Part shown: piece by piece, positions 1-12,400 of the stretch
Position numbering within the stretch: position 1 is the first letter of the stretch
How the letters are laid out: the number at the start of each line of letters is the position of its first letter
Assembly (NCBI RefSeq): GCF_001039355.2
Contig: NW_019775635.1
Coordinates: forward strand, 1 to 64,000
Source of the DNA: Lingula anatina
Taxonomy: Eukaryota; Brachiopoda; Lingulata; Lingulida; Lingulidae
Length of the DNA stretch: 64,000 bases
Reading direction: 5' to 3'
Notes under the pieces: model-generated
What the model was told of the DNA's origin: nothing
Seen by the model: only the letters and a program-made list of their open reading frames with translations
Databases searched by the model: none
Translations under genes and position numbers: made by a program

Positions 1-240
1 AGCGGTATATATATATATATTCAATAAATAAGAGGCCATATGATTGATAATCCCCTCCAACGTGTTACAAATGCCTTTTTAGTCCATCTAAGTCTCTTCC
101 ACTTCAGAGTAATGTTAAAACATCCCTAAAAGAAAAAAAATCTCTCATCTCGATCTTCTCTCCAATCCTAACATACTGTTCAGAAATATGGGGCTACTCT
201 GTGTCAAATTGACCTGCATAACCATCATATGTATAACGGG

Positions 241-565
241 CGAATAAAGAGTCTGAATTTATGGCGTGCTGACCATTTCTATTGATAACTATACTCAGAA
301 CGTTGCATTGCATTATTTTATACATTGCATAGGCTCTGTCTTTAATGCATTAAAATGGACTACTGCCCCAGGAGTAGTTATTCAGGCAGACAGCATCGGG
401 ATCAAGACCTGATTGACCCCTATCAAAACATACAATCACGTCAAGGTCAAAGCGTGTCAATCGATGGCCGTCTGTGTTTGTCCCTTAACCACAAAGGAAA
501 TTTGTGGAATGATAGTATTGGTTAATGATAAAACTTAAAGCACATCGTTTAAATGAGCTGACTCA
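241..565. repeat. Dispersed repeat, copy 1
   Basis: This stretch aligns by eye with 1361-1637. Both begin with cgaataaagagtctg, share the gtgctgaccat, taatgcattaaaa and gtcacgtcaaggt blocks, and include aatggccgtctgtgtttg. The copies differ by many substitutions and small indels, so the pair is old. No coding potential or clear terminal repeats are seen, and the element class is unknown. The flanking 1-240 holds nothing I recognise. Confidence 0.75.
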
Positions 566-664
566 TTCCCAGCTACTATATACCCATGTAGTGAGTCTAG
601 TCAGATATCAGTACAATCAATAATTGATAGAGAGACAAGGTGTGACTCATGATAATTCAGTTAA

Positions 665-707
<43 letters not shown>
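665..707. repeat. (AAT)n microsatellite
   Basis: About fourteen uninterrupted AAT units. The short ORFs here are products of the repeat. Confidence 0.95.
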
Positions 708-708
<1 letters not shown>

Positions 709-1360
709 ATTTAGTCATTCAGTCATTATATAATAAACTAGTTAAAAGCATAACATTTTCTGTTCTGAAAGAACAGAGAAGTATTGAATATTCCACGGCT
801 GTCAAGTCATACTGAGTCGATATCCCACCACAAGTATAATCATTAAGTGAAATCATGATTGAAATACAGTTATCTGATGGATTATTTACCTGTGGTTTGC
901 TGTCTGCCATTTTATCTGAGGTGGGTGTGCTCTCTTCTAACCTCGTGAAGTCTCACAATTACTTGCTAGTTTCACTTTTGATGAACACTCTACAATGTTA
1001 TGGCACTCCCTTAGAGTAAACGGACCTGAAAAAAAAATACCAAAAAGCTATACATGTATCAAAGTTCCCTGTACAGTGTAGTTAAGCACTTGGGTGACCC
1101 CTTATTAGGCAAAATAGAAAATACATGACTGTCATAATTGCAGAAAAGCGAAGAATATTTGTTAAATATAGTAGAATTAACACTCGCAAACAATGGGAAT
1201 CCACATTAGAAATGTGTAAAGAGTGAAAAATGTTTAGCAAAATTTGATAATACGGCGGATAATAAACCCAAAATGTTAGCACGGCCTCGAATATTGGGGT
1301 ACGGAGTTGCTTGAACTATTAACTACCAGATGTCATCGGCATTACCTTAAAGATGACGGT
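708..1360. other. Non-coding stretch
   Basis: Only ORFs under 70 codons without family resemblance are present. No gene, structured repeat or RNA was recognised. Confidence 0.6.
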
Positions 1361-1637
1361 CGAATAAAGAGTCTGCTTCATCGTATGCTGACCATATCCG
1401 TTGATAACTAAACATTGCTTTATACATCGTATAGGCATTGTATGACATAATGCATTAAAAAGGGGCAGACTGCATCGGGATTAAGGTAAGAGCTGATTGC
1501 CCCTGTCAAATGAGGCAGTCACGTCAAGGTTAAAGCGTAATAATCAATGGCCGTCTGTGTTTGCCCCTTAAACATACATTGGAAATATGTTGAATCAAAG
1601 TATTGTTTCGGAATAAAACTTTGAAAGAGCTGACCCA
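1361..1637. repeat. Dispersed repeat, copy 2
   Basis: This is the partner of 241-565 in the same orientation. It is slightly shorter because of internal deletions. The shared core, from cgaataaagagtctg to gagctgac, is readable throughout. Confidence 0.75.
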
Positions 1638-2094
1638 ACAAACATATACCCATATACATATCAATACAATTTTACAGTGTATGCAGTCAATATTTTTTTT
1701 ATTAATATATTTATCAATTTACGTGTACATCTTTTTTACAATGTATACATGCCCTATGCTGCATCACAACTGTGACCTGGCAGTTTTTCACTGAACTGTC
1801 TCACTTAACACAATCATCTCATCTCAGCCACCGCACTCTCCAAAACCCTTCTCAAACAGGGGCCTGTTTCACCAAGCACAATGAATGGCCTACGTTCTAA
1901 GTTTAACCGGGTTTTCTCGGTTGTACTGGTGTTGAAATGAATATCATTCCTTTGCTTAGAAGTAGGATTTGGTACACGGAGTTAAGTTTTTACTTTTGGT
2001 TATGTTGTAAAGTTCTGATTTTGCGCGGAGTTTCAGAATATGAATGCAGCCGTATGTATGTCTTGTCTTCATTGGTGTTCGTCTTTTGTTCTGT

Positions 2095-2163
2095 CACGTG
2101 GGCTTCATATTACTTTCTCATTCCCATTGGTCATCTTTCTCGTCTTTCGTTGTATATAAATAG
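2095..2163 (+). promoter_or_regulatory. Promoter-like cluster: E-box, inverted CCAAT, TATA
   Basis: The sequence shows CACGTG at 2095-2100, ATTGG (inverted CCAAT) at 2126-2130 and TATATAAA at 2153-2160, in the order and spacing of a TATA-driven core promoter reading rightwards. The 118-codon frame crossing it (1937-2293) is hydrophobic, low in complexity and resembles no family. What the promoter would drive is unclear; it may belong to a repeat. Confidence 0.3.
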
Positions 2164-2248
2164 TCGCCAGTTTTTCTGTCATTCTTATTTGCTCATCGCC
2201 CTATATATCTTTTCATATCTGCATGCATATATATATAAGTACAGTAAC

Positions 2249-2371
2249 ATTTACAATATATGTCAACAACGATATGTTGATAGCCTAACTTGATAACACT
2301 TAATAAATAATGCAAAGCTTTATGATCTCACTCACTTCTCTTTCACAAACAGTCAGTAATTTGCAATATAA

Positions 2372-2406
<35 letters not shown>

Positions 2407-2500
2407 CGTTTACAATATATGTCAACAGCGACATGTTGATAACCTTATAGTAAAAAATTTGACAACACTTAATAAATAATGCAAAGCTTTATGATCTAAT
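2249..2500. repeat. Two direct repeats around a (TG)n tract
   Basis: A unit of about 85 bp at 2249-2331 (tttacaatatatgtcaaca to gcaaagctttatgatct) recurs at 2409-2500 with one small insertion and a few substitutions. Between them lies a (TG)n microsatellite at 2374-2404. It looks like a short local tandem duplication. Confidence 0.85.
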
Positions 2501-2567
2501 AGAGATAAAAGCAAATATGTGTTTTACAATCAAATAACGGCAGGGGAACATACGCAGATAGAAGATA

Positions 2568-2985
2568 TCAGTCCAGGAAGAGGGGATGCAGCTTTTTTTC
2601 CCATTTTTCATTAAATTTATCTGTTGTCATGTTTCTCAGACTTATATTTCTCTCTGCGATGTAGGCATGTCTCCATTCTATTTTTATATTTTCTATGTGC
2701 GGGGTAATGTTTTTCACTTCTAATTTATATATAATTTTAATTGTTATAATCAGCAAACTGTTGAGCGCATTGAAATTCATATTTGGAATTCCTAAGATTA
2801 TATCAGATGGTGTTAATTGTAGTATTTGTCCAGTGTAGTTTTGCCCAAAGGGGAGCAATAACTTTGCACTCAATAAATAAGTGTTGAAGAGTTTCAGGGT
2901 GTTCATTACAAAAAAGCAGGTTTTATCTGTGTCTTTTATCAATAATTGATATGGGTTTAAGGCTTGATTCATGATAATTCAGTTT
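2568..2985 (-). mobile_element. LINE fragment (L1/Tx1 type), C-terminal end of ORF2
   Basis: The minus strand encodes the tail of a non-LTR retrotransposon reverse-transcriptase protein. After DTDKTCFF the frame shifts in a T run; the neighbouring frame then reads CNEHPETLQHLFIECKV, the Cys/His motif that follows the polymerase domain in L1/Tx1 elements. Further on, KIIYKLEVKN and the ending RNMTTDKFNEKWEKKL match the usual C-terminal layout. The polymerase core is absent and at least one frameshift is present, so this is a dead, 5'-truncated copy. Confidence 0.75.
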
Positions 2986-4219
2986 TAAATGACAACGCTT
3001 CCTTTTTTTGTCGGGTGAAATCAATGAGAAAATTAAAGGTGGCACTTGCGCGATCTTTATTTTTCGGTTTAATGAAAAGTTTGGTTTAACAACCTAGTTT
3101 ACTTACTCGGTGGTACCGCATGCATCCTTTTACATAAAAGTTTTGTTGTGGAGAGGGAGCATGACCGTACATTTTTGTCTCGCTTCGCTCGGCAAATAAA
3201 CCATGATAAACGAGGATAATATAACTTTGATATGTGAGGTACACGGAAGGAAGAGATGCTTCATTTTACCTCATTGTGAACGTTTTTTTTTTTTTTTTTT
3301 TTTGAGAGGAGGAGGTGGAGAAGACTGAAAACATTATTTGGAAAAAATACCATTGAAAAGGGCCGTTTAACATGTACAGTATAAGCTACATGTAGATGCG
3401 TATTGCCCACAGTGTCAGGTAGTAACAATTTACGGACTTCCTTCTTTGCTCTTAGGCGCACAAGGTTAAAAAAGGTTAAAAAAACATCAGATCGAGTTCG
3501 TAACATGTTGACTTTATCTTTGATCTCCTAGCTTGAATGCATATCTCAGGAGAACAGAAAAGAAAATATTGAAGAAGGTTGGTGCTATTACCGGTGTACA
3601 CGTCTTAAAAGATAACTGAACCTTAAGCAGGCTATGGCCAGATGGGTGGGGCAATGCATATTCAGATCACGTGGTTATCCATACAAAAGGTTAATACTAA
3701 CATAATTACATGTGTTTCGAAAGGGCAAATCACTAGTTTGTAAACCTATAGGAAAGATACCTACTTGACTTGAACACTTTTCAATAAAATACCAATTGAA
3801 GAACTAAGGAATCTAGCTGTTGTTTACCTACAAGAATAATGCTGCAATACCTTTGTCGCCCAAATGTAGTAAATAAACGCACTTGAAATATCCATACTAT
3901 CTGGAAAGGTTTAGCTGTGCAAAAAAGTTTTGTGCTTGAATCATCCAAAATCTAACCGTTTTGGTGAAGGTTGTTATTTAAGCATAACTCTTTCCATTAC
4001 ATATAATATTTTATTACTTACCGTATTAAAGAGAGGATTTTTTAAGCTTCTCTTATTCACCGACTGTCAGGTTTCTATATTCTGCTAGACTGAGTGGGAT
4101 TAGCCCAAATAGATGCTTATCACTCCACTTGGATATCCATATATGGAAAACTTTTGGTTCTTCGTGGAAAAACACACTATTATTAAATCAAGCAAGTGTC
4201 ATTGAACATTAATATCTAT
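2986..4219. other. Non-coding stretch with a poly-T tract
   Basis: A T run lies at about 3286-3303. The 81-codon minus-strand frame through it is low complexity. No gene or element was recognised. Confidence 0.6.
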
Positions 4220-4852
4220 CTTGAAAAGACGATAAGTGAGTTCCGTGATCCCTTTGATAGTGCATATGTCAGCATGCTGATGTGGCGTCATGCCGATTAC
4301 ACATGATAAAAACTGTATGTATATATACACAATGTACCCTGTGTCATCAAATGAAGAGTTTTTCAGTATACCTGTATATCACGGGTATATTAACCAACGC
4401 TTAATCTATGAAATTATTCTTAACTTCATGACAAGAGTCAAACACGTCACTTAAGTTACTGAAAAAAGTCTCCTCTTGGAAAAACCTGACTATTATCAGT
4501 GCATATTTACCTGTATCGCTACAAATCTATAAAAAAAAATCTGAGAAACTGTACATTTTGCTCTTTTGCGTATTTTAAACATTTTAGTTTTTTGGAAAAA
4601 AAAACATGCTTTTCTTAGAAAAAAAACAGGCTTTTTTCAAGACAAACAATCATCAGTGCATATTTATATGTTTCAGTGTACATTTATCAGTATCAGTATA
4701 ATGACCTGAAAAGAAGTTAAGTGAATCCCGTGATGTCTTTGTTCGTGCACATGACACCATGCCGATTATACGTGATAATAACTGCACATGTGTATATACT
4801 GTATCATCAAGTTTTTTCCAGTATATATGATGGGTATATTAACCAACGCTGA
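4220..4852. repeat. Pair of diverged direct repeats
   Basis: The block 4220-4410 (gaaaagacgataagtgagttc to gggtatattaaccaacgct) recurs at 4704-4852 in the same orientation with deletions and substitutions. Shared landmarks are catgccgatta, tgtatatac, atcatcaa and gggtatattaaccaacgct. The 290 bp between them has several A-runs and no gene. Confidence 0.75.
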
Positions 4853-4959
4853 AAATGTTATTTACTTAGATAATATGAGATCGCCATCTTTTTTCAGATT
4901 GTCGGGATCAGGTGCAAAAATTACCAACTACAAGTATAAGCGCCTGTAGTAAATTCCTC

Positions 4960-5096
4960 GGAGAATTTCATCCCACACCGCGACTTGAAAAACGGTTATG
5001 GGTCATTGCTAAGCCATCTGTATCATCGGTTTTGTGACAAGTACAAATGTATCACAATAAAAATTAACTATAACTTCCAAAATATTCCATAGTTAT
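4960..5096. repeat. Dispersed repeat shared with 15283-15425
   Basis: The segment with gaatttcatcc, cgacttgaaaa, ggttatgggtcattgct, ttttgtga and attaactataa aligns with 15283-15425 in the same orientation. It is non-coding and of unknown class. Confidence 0.65.
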
Positions 5097-5609
5097 ACTT
5101 CCCCCCCCCCCCACACCTGGAAACCCTAGTGCTGCTGTGTCTTAAAATAAAACATACATGTGGGTGAATTATTTTGTTTCCAGTATTTCCTGCTAGACCA
5201 TTATAGTGGGCAACTTAAAGCTATGGGAATTGATAAACGTATCGTCAGGGATATGTACGTGGCTAGGGTTGGGGCCATCATTGTGGTTGGTGATTTTTCT
5301 TTTTCACTTGATTTTATAATTTCCATTGTCGTTAACTAACCTTATGTGCAACAGTAATTAATATGCTTGTTTTATATTATTAAACAAAGACACTGCACTT
5401 GGTAACTATAGGAATACTGAGTGCATGGGGGATGATTTTTCTATTGGATGCTAAGACCTACATTAAAAGAAGAGGTCTGTTATTTAGTACTGTAAACTGC
5501 CCTTCTCTGCATTACTCATATTTTCAAAGTTTCAAATTTTCATTCATAGTGACAGGTAAATCAGTTGCCAACATTTCATTTTTCTAACTATAGGGGTAGG
5601 TAGCAGAAG

Positions 5610-5989
5610 TAACGCTGTTAAAAAAGAATACATTGCCTTAAGGGAGGGACACGTTCTACATGTAAATCACTTTAAGATTCTGAAGGACCCATGCTTATTC
5701 ATAATGACAGGTTTATTAATCCCGACGCCTCGGCTAGGGAGCAGAAATTGCGCTGTAAGATATAAAGAATTAATCAAGAACTACACTATGGCTAAAATNT
5801 AACGCTGTTAAAAAAGAATACATTGCCTTAAGGGAGGGACACGTTCTACATGTAAATCACTTTAAGATTCTGAAGGACCCATGCTTATTCATAATGACAG
5901 GTTTATTAATCCCGACGCCTCGGCTAGGGAGCAGAAATTGCGCTGTAAGATATAAAGAATTAATCAAGAACTACACTATGGCTAAAATT
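5610..5989. repeat. Exact 190-bp tandem duplication around an N (probable assembly artefact)
   Basis: The 190 bases ending at the N at 5799 are repeated base for base in 5800-5989. An exact duplication meeting at one unknown base is what two overlapping contigs look like when they are abutted instead of merged. The 74-codon frame that crosses the second copy has no family resemblance. Confidence 0.85.
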
Positions 5990-7139
5990 CCAAACTGCCT
6001 GTCCACAAACCTAATGGCAGCTTTATCTATCCCCCAGGTTGCATGTTTTCCTATCTCTGGTGGTCTGAGAGTACATAGCAGAAATAACGTTGCAAAAAAA
6101 AGGTCTATGGGAAGGTAAACGAAATTACCACTTTTAAAAAGTAAAGAAATCACTAAACACTTTGAGAGAAATGAACGACTGGGTTGTTATCGGTGTTTGC
6201 GAACTTACGTTACAAATGCGTTCAGACCACCCCCTGTGCTTGTAAATTGGTGTCTTTTATCTTTTATTGTTACGCATTGTAGTTACAACACTGTTATAAT
6301 TTTCCTTTTTTTTCTTAATTACTTTCCATGACTGTTTGGTTCCAGTTTCGCCTTTTTTTCAGTTCTATATTTTCTTCAATAGTAAATTATTATCTACAGG
6401 TCCAAGTATGACGCACATAACGAAAGATACCTTTGTCAACAATGCACATGAGTAATGTATTTATCAGGCACATGAGTACTTATACGTAACTTGATTATTA
6501 ATTAATATAAGGCCACGAGAGACGTTAGAAGGCGACGCGACACCACCCTCTTCAAGGCCGCAACCGTCCGTAAAGAAAACACGAAAAACTTATGGTAGGT
6601 GTTTTTATATCCATTAAGAGGACTATTTCACTTTCATGTATATGCAATTTTTAGTGACTTCTATCGTTTTCATATTCCTACTACGAAGTGTGAACTAGGC
6701 ACTTCATACAGTGTAGTTCCTACCCGTGCTTCGTCGTTTACGGAATCACCGAACTAGATATCGATTTCAAGAGCCCATACAAGTATTAGACAACAGTTCT
6801 TCAACTGTGATTACGTGTTTGTTTTGATATTAACCTTTTGAAATTTCGATATTTAGCATAATTCACGCTTAAGGTACGTAAGTCAAGCTCAACATAAGTC
6901 ACGTTTTTTTCCCTCTCTACTGTATGTACGCTATTGACAACCGAGTTCAGTGTTGACAAGTTTTATGTTAAGCATGGCTTTGCAATCTACACCGTTTACA
7001 TGAACCAAAACTGCTATCGGCAATGTTAAATGTGGTCACCTAATAAGTAGCTATCTACTGTAATATCGGAAATGTGCCAGCAATTATCCTACTGCTCTAA
7101 TCAATAGACAGGGGGCGTCACACCAGAATTGTACACAAC

Positions 7140-7140
<1 letters not shown>
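5990..7140. other. Non-coding stretch
   Basis: AT-rich sequence with only short ORFs. No splice-bounded coding segment or known element was recognised. Confidence 0.55.

Positions 7141-7175
<35 letters not shown>
7141..7175. repeat. (AAT)n microsatellite
   Basis: A run of AAT units. Downstream, 7176-8039 holds only a small hairpin at 7685-7715 (gatgtcatata paired with tatatgacatc). Confidence 0.95.
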
Positions 7176-8039
7176 TGGGATGATGATTAACATCTGCAGT
7201 AACACCCAGGGCAACAACCCTGGGGTGTAGGAGTTTTACCAAAAAAAAATGTTATCAGTAAATTAAAAGCTTTAAAACAGTATGGACCAATGTCTTGAGA
7301 ACCTCTAAAAGAATTTTCGTGATAATATATCTACATGTATTAAGATGCTCTAGCTGTTTGAACTTTTGACAAGTTACTTCATATTTCTTTCCTGAAGCAA
7401 ATAGCAATTCCTTCACATTTCTAAAGTTTTGTATAAAATTCTGAAACAAAGTATCTCTGCTGAGGTTGGCGGCAGGGTTATCATTCTTATCTAACCCCGG
7501 GAAAACTATTCTGTGAGCTCTTTGTAGGATTATCGATTCTTACGTTAAAACTAGGACACTGGGGGTCAGATGAGTTCTGTATAGACTTCGGTCGAAGGGC
7601 GAACTCTTTCGGGTTAGTTCTGTTTGTTGAAGATTCATGCCAATTCACCATATAGATCTTAAAGGGAAAACAAATATTATTACTGATGTCATATAATCCA
7701 ATTATATATGACATCTGTAAAGTAGCTCTTCAGAGATGTATCAGAAATAATACTTATTTTTTAGTTCTGTTTGTTGAAATGAGTAACAACGGGGGCAAAT
7801 GTAAACACCTGTCACACGTTTTTAATGCCCACTCTCTTGATTACTAGAATATAATATTTACCAAAATATGTACCCCTAGCCAATAAAAGTGTCATCGCTG
7901 TCGCCATGCATAAACTGAAACGTACAATTATATCATGGATCAATGATCTTTATTCAACTTCTAAAATAATTTTTATCACAAAAATGTACTGATTGTGCAA
8001 ATAGTGAATAAGCTAACCGTAGTAAAAAATCAAAGTCAC

Positions 8040-8335
8040 ATTTTGGTATTTTGTACAGTATCTTCTGGATTGGAGGACGCACGTTACTGTTACGTTTTGC
8101 GCAGTGATAGCTCTCCACATACGGGAAGGGCAAAGATAGAACGAGATCATATTTGTTATCGGGGTCATGCCTCAGTTATCTATTTCGGAAGATATCCCAC
8201 ACATTTTAATGAGGTGCTGATCTAGGGATTGAGTTGGTCATTGGGGTGCTTGGATCTGGTTCGCGTATATGTAAATCCAGGCTACAATTGCTTTGGCTGT
8301 ACGTGGAGTAGCATTATCACGCCGAAACAAAAAAG
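8040..8335 (-). mobile_element. Decayed Tc1-like transposase, C-terminal part
   Basis: On the minus strand, 8330-8262 reads FRRDNATPRTAKAIVAWI, resembling the block around the second catalytic Asp of Tc1 transposases (DNA-PHTA). About 30 codons on, after stops and frame changes, come QLNP and VWDIF at the place of the conserved SPDLNPIEH-W-D block that carries the third acidic residue. MWRAITAQNV follows, at the place of the usual EEW-I-Q stretch. The reading frame is broken and the upstream half was not found. Confidence 0.55.
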
Positions 8336-9465
8336 TGGTCATGACCTCAAAGATATTCTCGACATACTTCCTTAAGTTTCTTTTAAGTTCTTGGATGCAT
8401 TATCAGAAATTCTAATGTTATGTCCATGTCCTATTCATAATGCTCTTACGTATTGATTAAATGATACGTTTTTTCCTCTGGACGTACATGTGCCTACTAG
8501 GGATACTGTTTACATGTAGCCTAAAGATTGACGTAACAGCAAATGATTACTTAAAAATACAATAGCGTTTTTGTGAGCACTTTCATCAACAGTCACAGTA
8601 GGAAAAAATGCAGTGCAGCTAGCTCTTTGTTTAATTTTTAATCTGTAACATGTATGTAATGCTCTATAAGATAAAGAGAATATACGTGTACAAACTACCC
8701 CGTAGGTACCTCGGTGTTCTGATTCGTTGGTGAACTCTACAAACACAGCGAGGACATTTGTGGATGCTATAGACCCAGGCCAGTCCATAGGTTGCCTCAC
8801 CTAAAATACTGCACCATCATTCACCTTGTGGAAGACCGGACTGGGTAACAGGGTGATAAGGTGTGTAGTTATTTCACCTAAGGTAGAGCTCATATATTCA
8901 GACAAACGCTGTTTTAATGGAAAAGGAATGTACAGCAGCTGAGGTTCGTTACCCTAGGTTCTAGATTTCGATATTGCCAGCTCGATCTTGTTTTCATATA
9001 TAACCCACATCATCAATATGGTGCTATACATGTACACTGACTTGACACTCAGGGTACCGTTCAATTGCACTATTTGTATTGTACCAGGTGTCATACAAAC
9101 ATGTTGTTAATCTATATAATAGTAAAAATAGTAAATTATGGCACTGTAAATATTGACTATTTTTAGTATCGTGCATTTCATATGTGTGCATTCCATATGT
9201 TTGGACCCTTTCTTATTCTGGAGCTATTTGATAAACCCAACCTAAAATTGGAGTTATTTCACTTCCAGGAAAATTTTAAATCTAACTGTAAATTTCAGAC
9301 GTTTCCCTGATTTAAATTTTAACGCTAGCTCCTTTGTTTTTTAGTAACAACAAAACAGTCATTAAATCCACAACTTCTACGCAATGATATTGCGTGAGAC
9401 AACAGTAGTTCAGAATGTGCATCATGGTCCTTTTCATAATTTTTATTTCTATATTTTTATTTAGC
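8336..9465. other. Upstream flank of the GBP-like gene
   Basis: No coding exon was recognised. The first coding ATG of the next gene sits one base after a good acceptor (tatttttatttag, ending 9464), so an unidentified 5'-untranslated exon probably lies in this stretch. Confidence 0.4.
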
Positions 9466-12400
9466 ATGTCTTCAATATTAATCGAACCCACACCGTTCAT
9501 TGGTGTAGACAGTGACGGGAAACTTTTCGTTCACGACGAAACAGCCGAGGCTCTACAACAGCACAGTAAACCTGTTGTGGTTATCGCTATTGTGGGCAAT
9601 GATCGTCGAGGGAAGTCGTACTTAATGAACCGACTCGGTTCTACCACCAATGCCACAACGAAGGGTACTTATATATTTGAAGATATTTTAGTAAATTTGT
9701 ATATCGACTGGCTGTTAAAGTCTCTCTCTGTCTCTCTCTCTGTCTCTCTCTCTCTGAATTATTTGTCTAAAAAATTGAAAGTCGGCCACACACTTATTTA
9801 GGTATTTGGGCCTGGTTGACTGACCATCCCACCAGATCAAACGAACACCTGCTGTTACTGGACACTGAGGGTCTGTCCCATGCCACAGACGGCGACGAGA
9901 ACCGGGACATTCAGATCTTTGTTCTGTCTGTTATCTTCAGCAGCACCCTGATCTACAACTGCCAGGGTGTCATAGATGAGAGCTGTTTAGAACTTCTAGA
10001 GTATCCTTTTTGATGATGATTCTTTTTTCATCTGACTTCTCTATTTATTATAATTTATAGGGGGTTAAAAAGTAAAAAAAAATGATAATTTAACCTACAA
10101 TGTAAAGGGCACTTGGGTAGTAAAATTGCTTTGATGTCTCTTGTTAACTGCGATAACAGCAAGATTTACATGGAAATAATAAATTATAGAAATTATGAAT
10201 TAGTTTGAAAGTTTTGAAAGCTAACAGTTCACACAGCTTAGTATCTAGGCTCTCTGAACATTTGGTCCTCAGAGTTGACGACGAAGGAAATGTTAGTAAT
10301 ATGGATCGGATTTTCCCTGCGCTGTATTTCGTAGTTAGAGACTTCATGCTGGAATTGGAGATCGACGGACAGCCGTGTACCCCAACAACCTACTTGGAGC
10401 ATTGCCTCAAAGAGAATGGAGGGCTCGCAGAGAAAACGCAGTTGCGGAACAATTTCCGTGACAAACTGAAATCCTATTTTCCAAACAGGTACTGCTTTCG
10501 TTGACTTTTCATCGTGCTTAATGTAAAACCCCTAGCCTGTTTTACCGGTCTTGCGACCACCTGTAGAACGAATTTTGCCGAGTCTCCCTTTTTCATCGTT
10601 TCTTACACATTAAGGCTCGTAAAAAGTTAATTGTTTCGAAAGAAACTGCATACACGATGACATTCTAACTTCAGGGCTGTGTGTTTTAGTATTCCTCTGT
10701 AGCACCAAATTTCAAGTGCATCTAATTTATTTTTCATGTTGCTGCTTATGGTCTTTGCTTTGCACCCGTTTTTTATTATAGACCGTATAACTGTTTCTAT
10801 CACTTTTCTTATTTGTAATATTGACTTTTTTGTTTGGTAAATATTGATTGCACTTTTTTTAAATGCTACCTTTGCTTATCCAATTCTTGCCTGATTGTAT
10901 ATTCGTTTGGAAGGACTTTTGATCCCAAGTATTTGAAACGGTTCACTTATTTCAGCTATGTGTCTTTAACTTTGATGTTATAAATTGTCGAGAGTGGGCT
11001 TTGCGCAACTGTCATATATTACTTCTGTCTCATCTGCATTCAATCAAATTCCCATTCGTTCGCTTTCCGTGTTAATGCTGGTCACTAATGCTAATCTAGC
11101 TTACCATAAAGACTCTGTGGGAGATGGTCCAAAACCTTCCTTAGGTTTGGTGCTGTTTGTCTATATGATCATTGTGATTTGTACTCCCAGCTCATTTTCA
11201 TCTCAAAAATGCCAACATGTTGACCTCTGATATTTGTAGGATGATTTCCAGTTTTCATATTTGTTCTTTTTTTTCGTTCCATGTTCCGATGGTACATGTC
11301 ATTCTATTCTTTTGTTTGCAGTAAGTGCGCTCCACAGTAGCTTTATGACGTTCGGGTTTCTCGTTGTCTTCTGCAATTGGTTCAAGGCATTTGACTCAAA
11401 TACAGCTTATTCGCCCTTTGACAGGTCTTATTCTTCGTCCTGCTGGGTGAGCATCCACCTTCCTCACATTGTCAAAGCAAAATGGGGGAACCGGCTAAGT
11501 CGCCGATCACGAACAGGCAGCTCTGCTCGAAATTTCACCGAACATGTCAAATTTACCTAATTTACTTAACATTCCCATTGGTGAAGTAATTCTTAAAATT
11601 AAAGGAGATGCTTAAATACAATGCTATTTTATTTTAGATCTGGTGGAAATCGCCCGTAATTGTGTGCTGGCCTTTCGCCAAGATAAGATCCCATCTGTGG
11701 AGAATGCTGTGGTAGCTGTTCGCCAGGCAGAGTGCCTGAAGGCAGTAGAGATGGCGCTGCAGGTCTACAAAGTTGCAATGCAAGACACTGTTGAGGAGCT
11801 GCCGCTCGCAGAAAATGAGCTTGACGGAAGGCACAGACACTATTTCGATAACTATGCCGAGAAAGCATTTGCAGAGTACGCCATCTTTGATGATGATGGA
11901 GAATTTTACAATCGCATGAAGGTGCGTTGCGCTCTCTCTCTCAATTTATTATATTTTATGTTTAACCAATTAAGCTCTGTCAAAACTAATTTAAACCATA
12001 CCTCGTATGTTATATGTGTTATAAACCTACAGTTTGCACAAAAGTATACGGCTTTATTATATATATTCTTATTTTTATTCATTTTCATTTTCTTTTCATG
12101 GACTCGTCGCAAGATGTAGCTTCTTAAATATTTTACTGGAATAATTCCAGACAGACGTCGAAAAGGAGTTCACCATGATCAGTCAAAACAACGAATCAGA
12201 TGCCTTTCGACTGTACAGAGAAATGTTGGATGTTCTCTTTACCAGCATCGTACAGCCAAAGATCGACGAAGAAAAATACTCTCATTCTAACGGCCATTTT
12301 GACTTCATCCAAGACTTACAGAAGGTCTTTGTCCTCTACGACCAGTATCCTGGGCAGAAACCTCCAAATCAACCAATCAGCACCTGTTATAGACGAATAT

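Noticed and set aside
1937-2293. 118-codon hydrophobic plus-strand frame
   Set aside because: Low complexity, overlaps a promoter-like cluster and a local repeat, and shows no family resemblance.
7995-8225. Plus-strand frame with SSPHTGRAKI and VIYFGRYPTHFNEV resembling another transposase
   Set aside because: The minus strand has the better ordered set of Tc1 motifs over the same bases, so the plus-strand likeness is probably chance.
9415-9465. N-terminal hydrophobic extension (MVLFIIFISIFLF) of the GBP-like protein
   Set aside because: It is the pyrimidine-rich tract of an intron; GBPs are cytosolic and begin near the ATG at 9466.
11261-11560. 99-codon plus-strand frame as the missing GBP exon
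   Set aside because: It has no resemblance to the expected GBP segment and no matching splice borders in phase.
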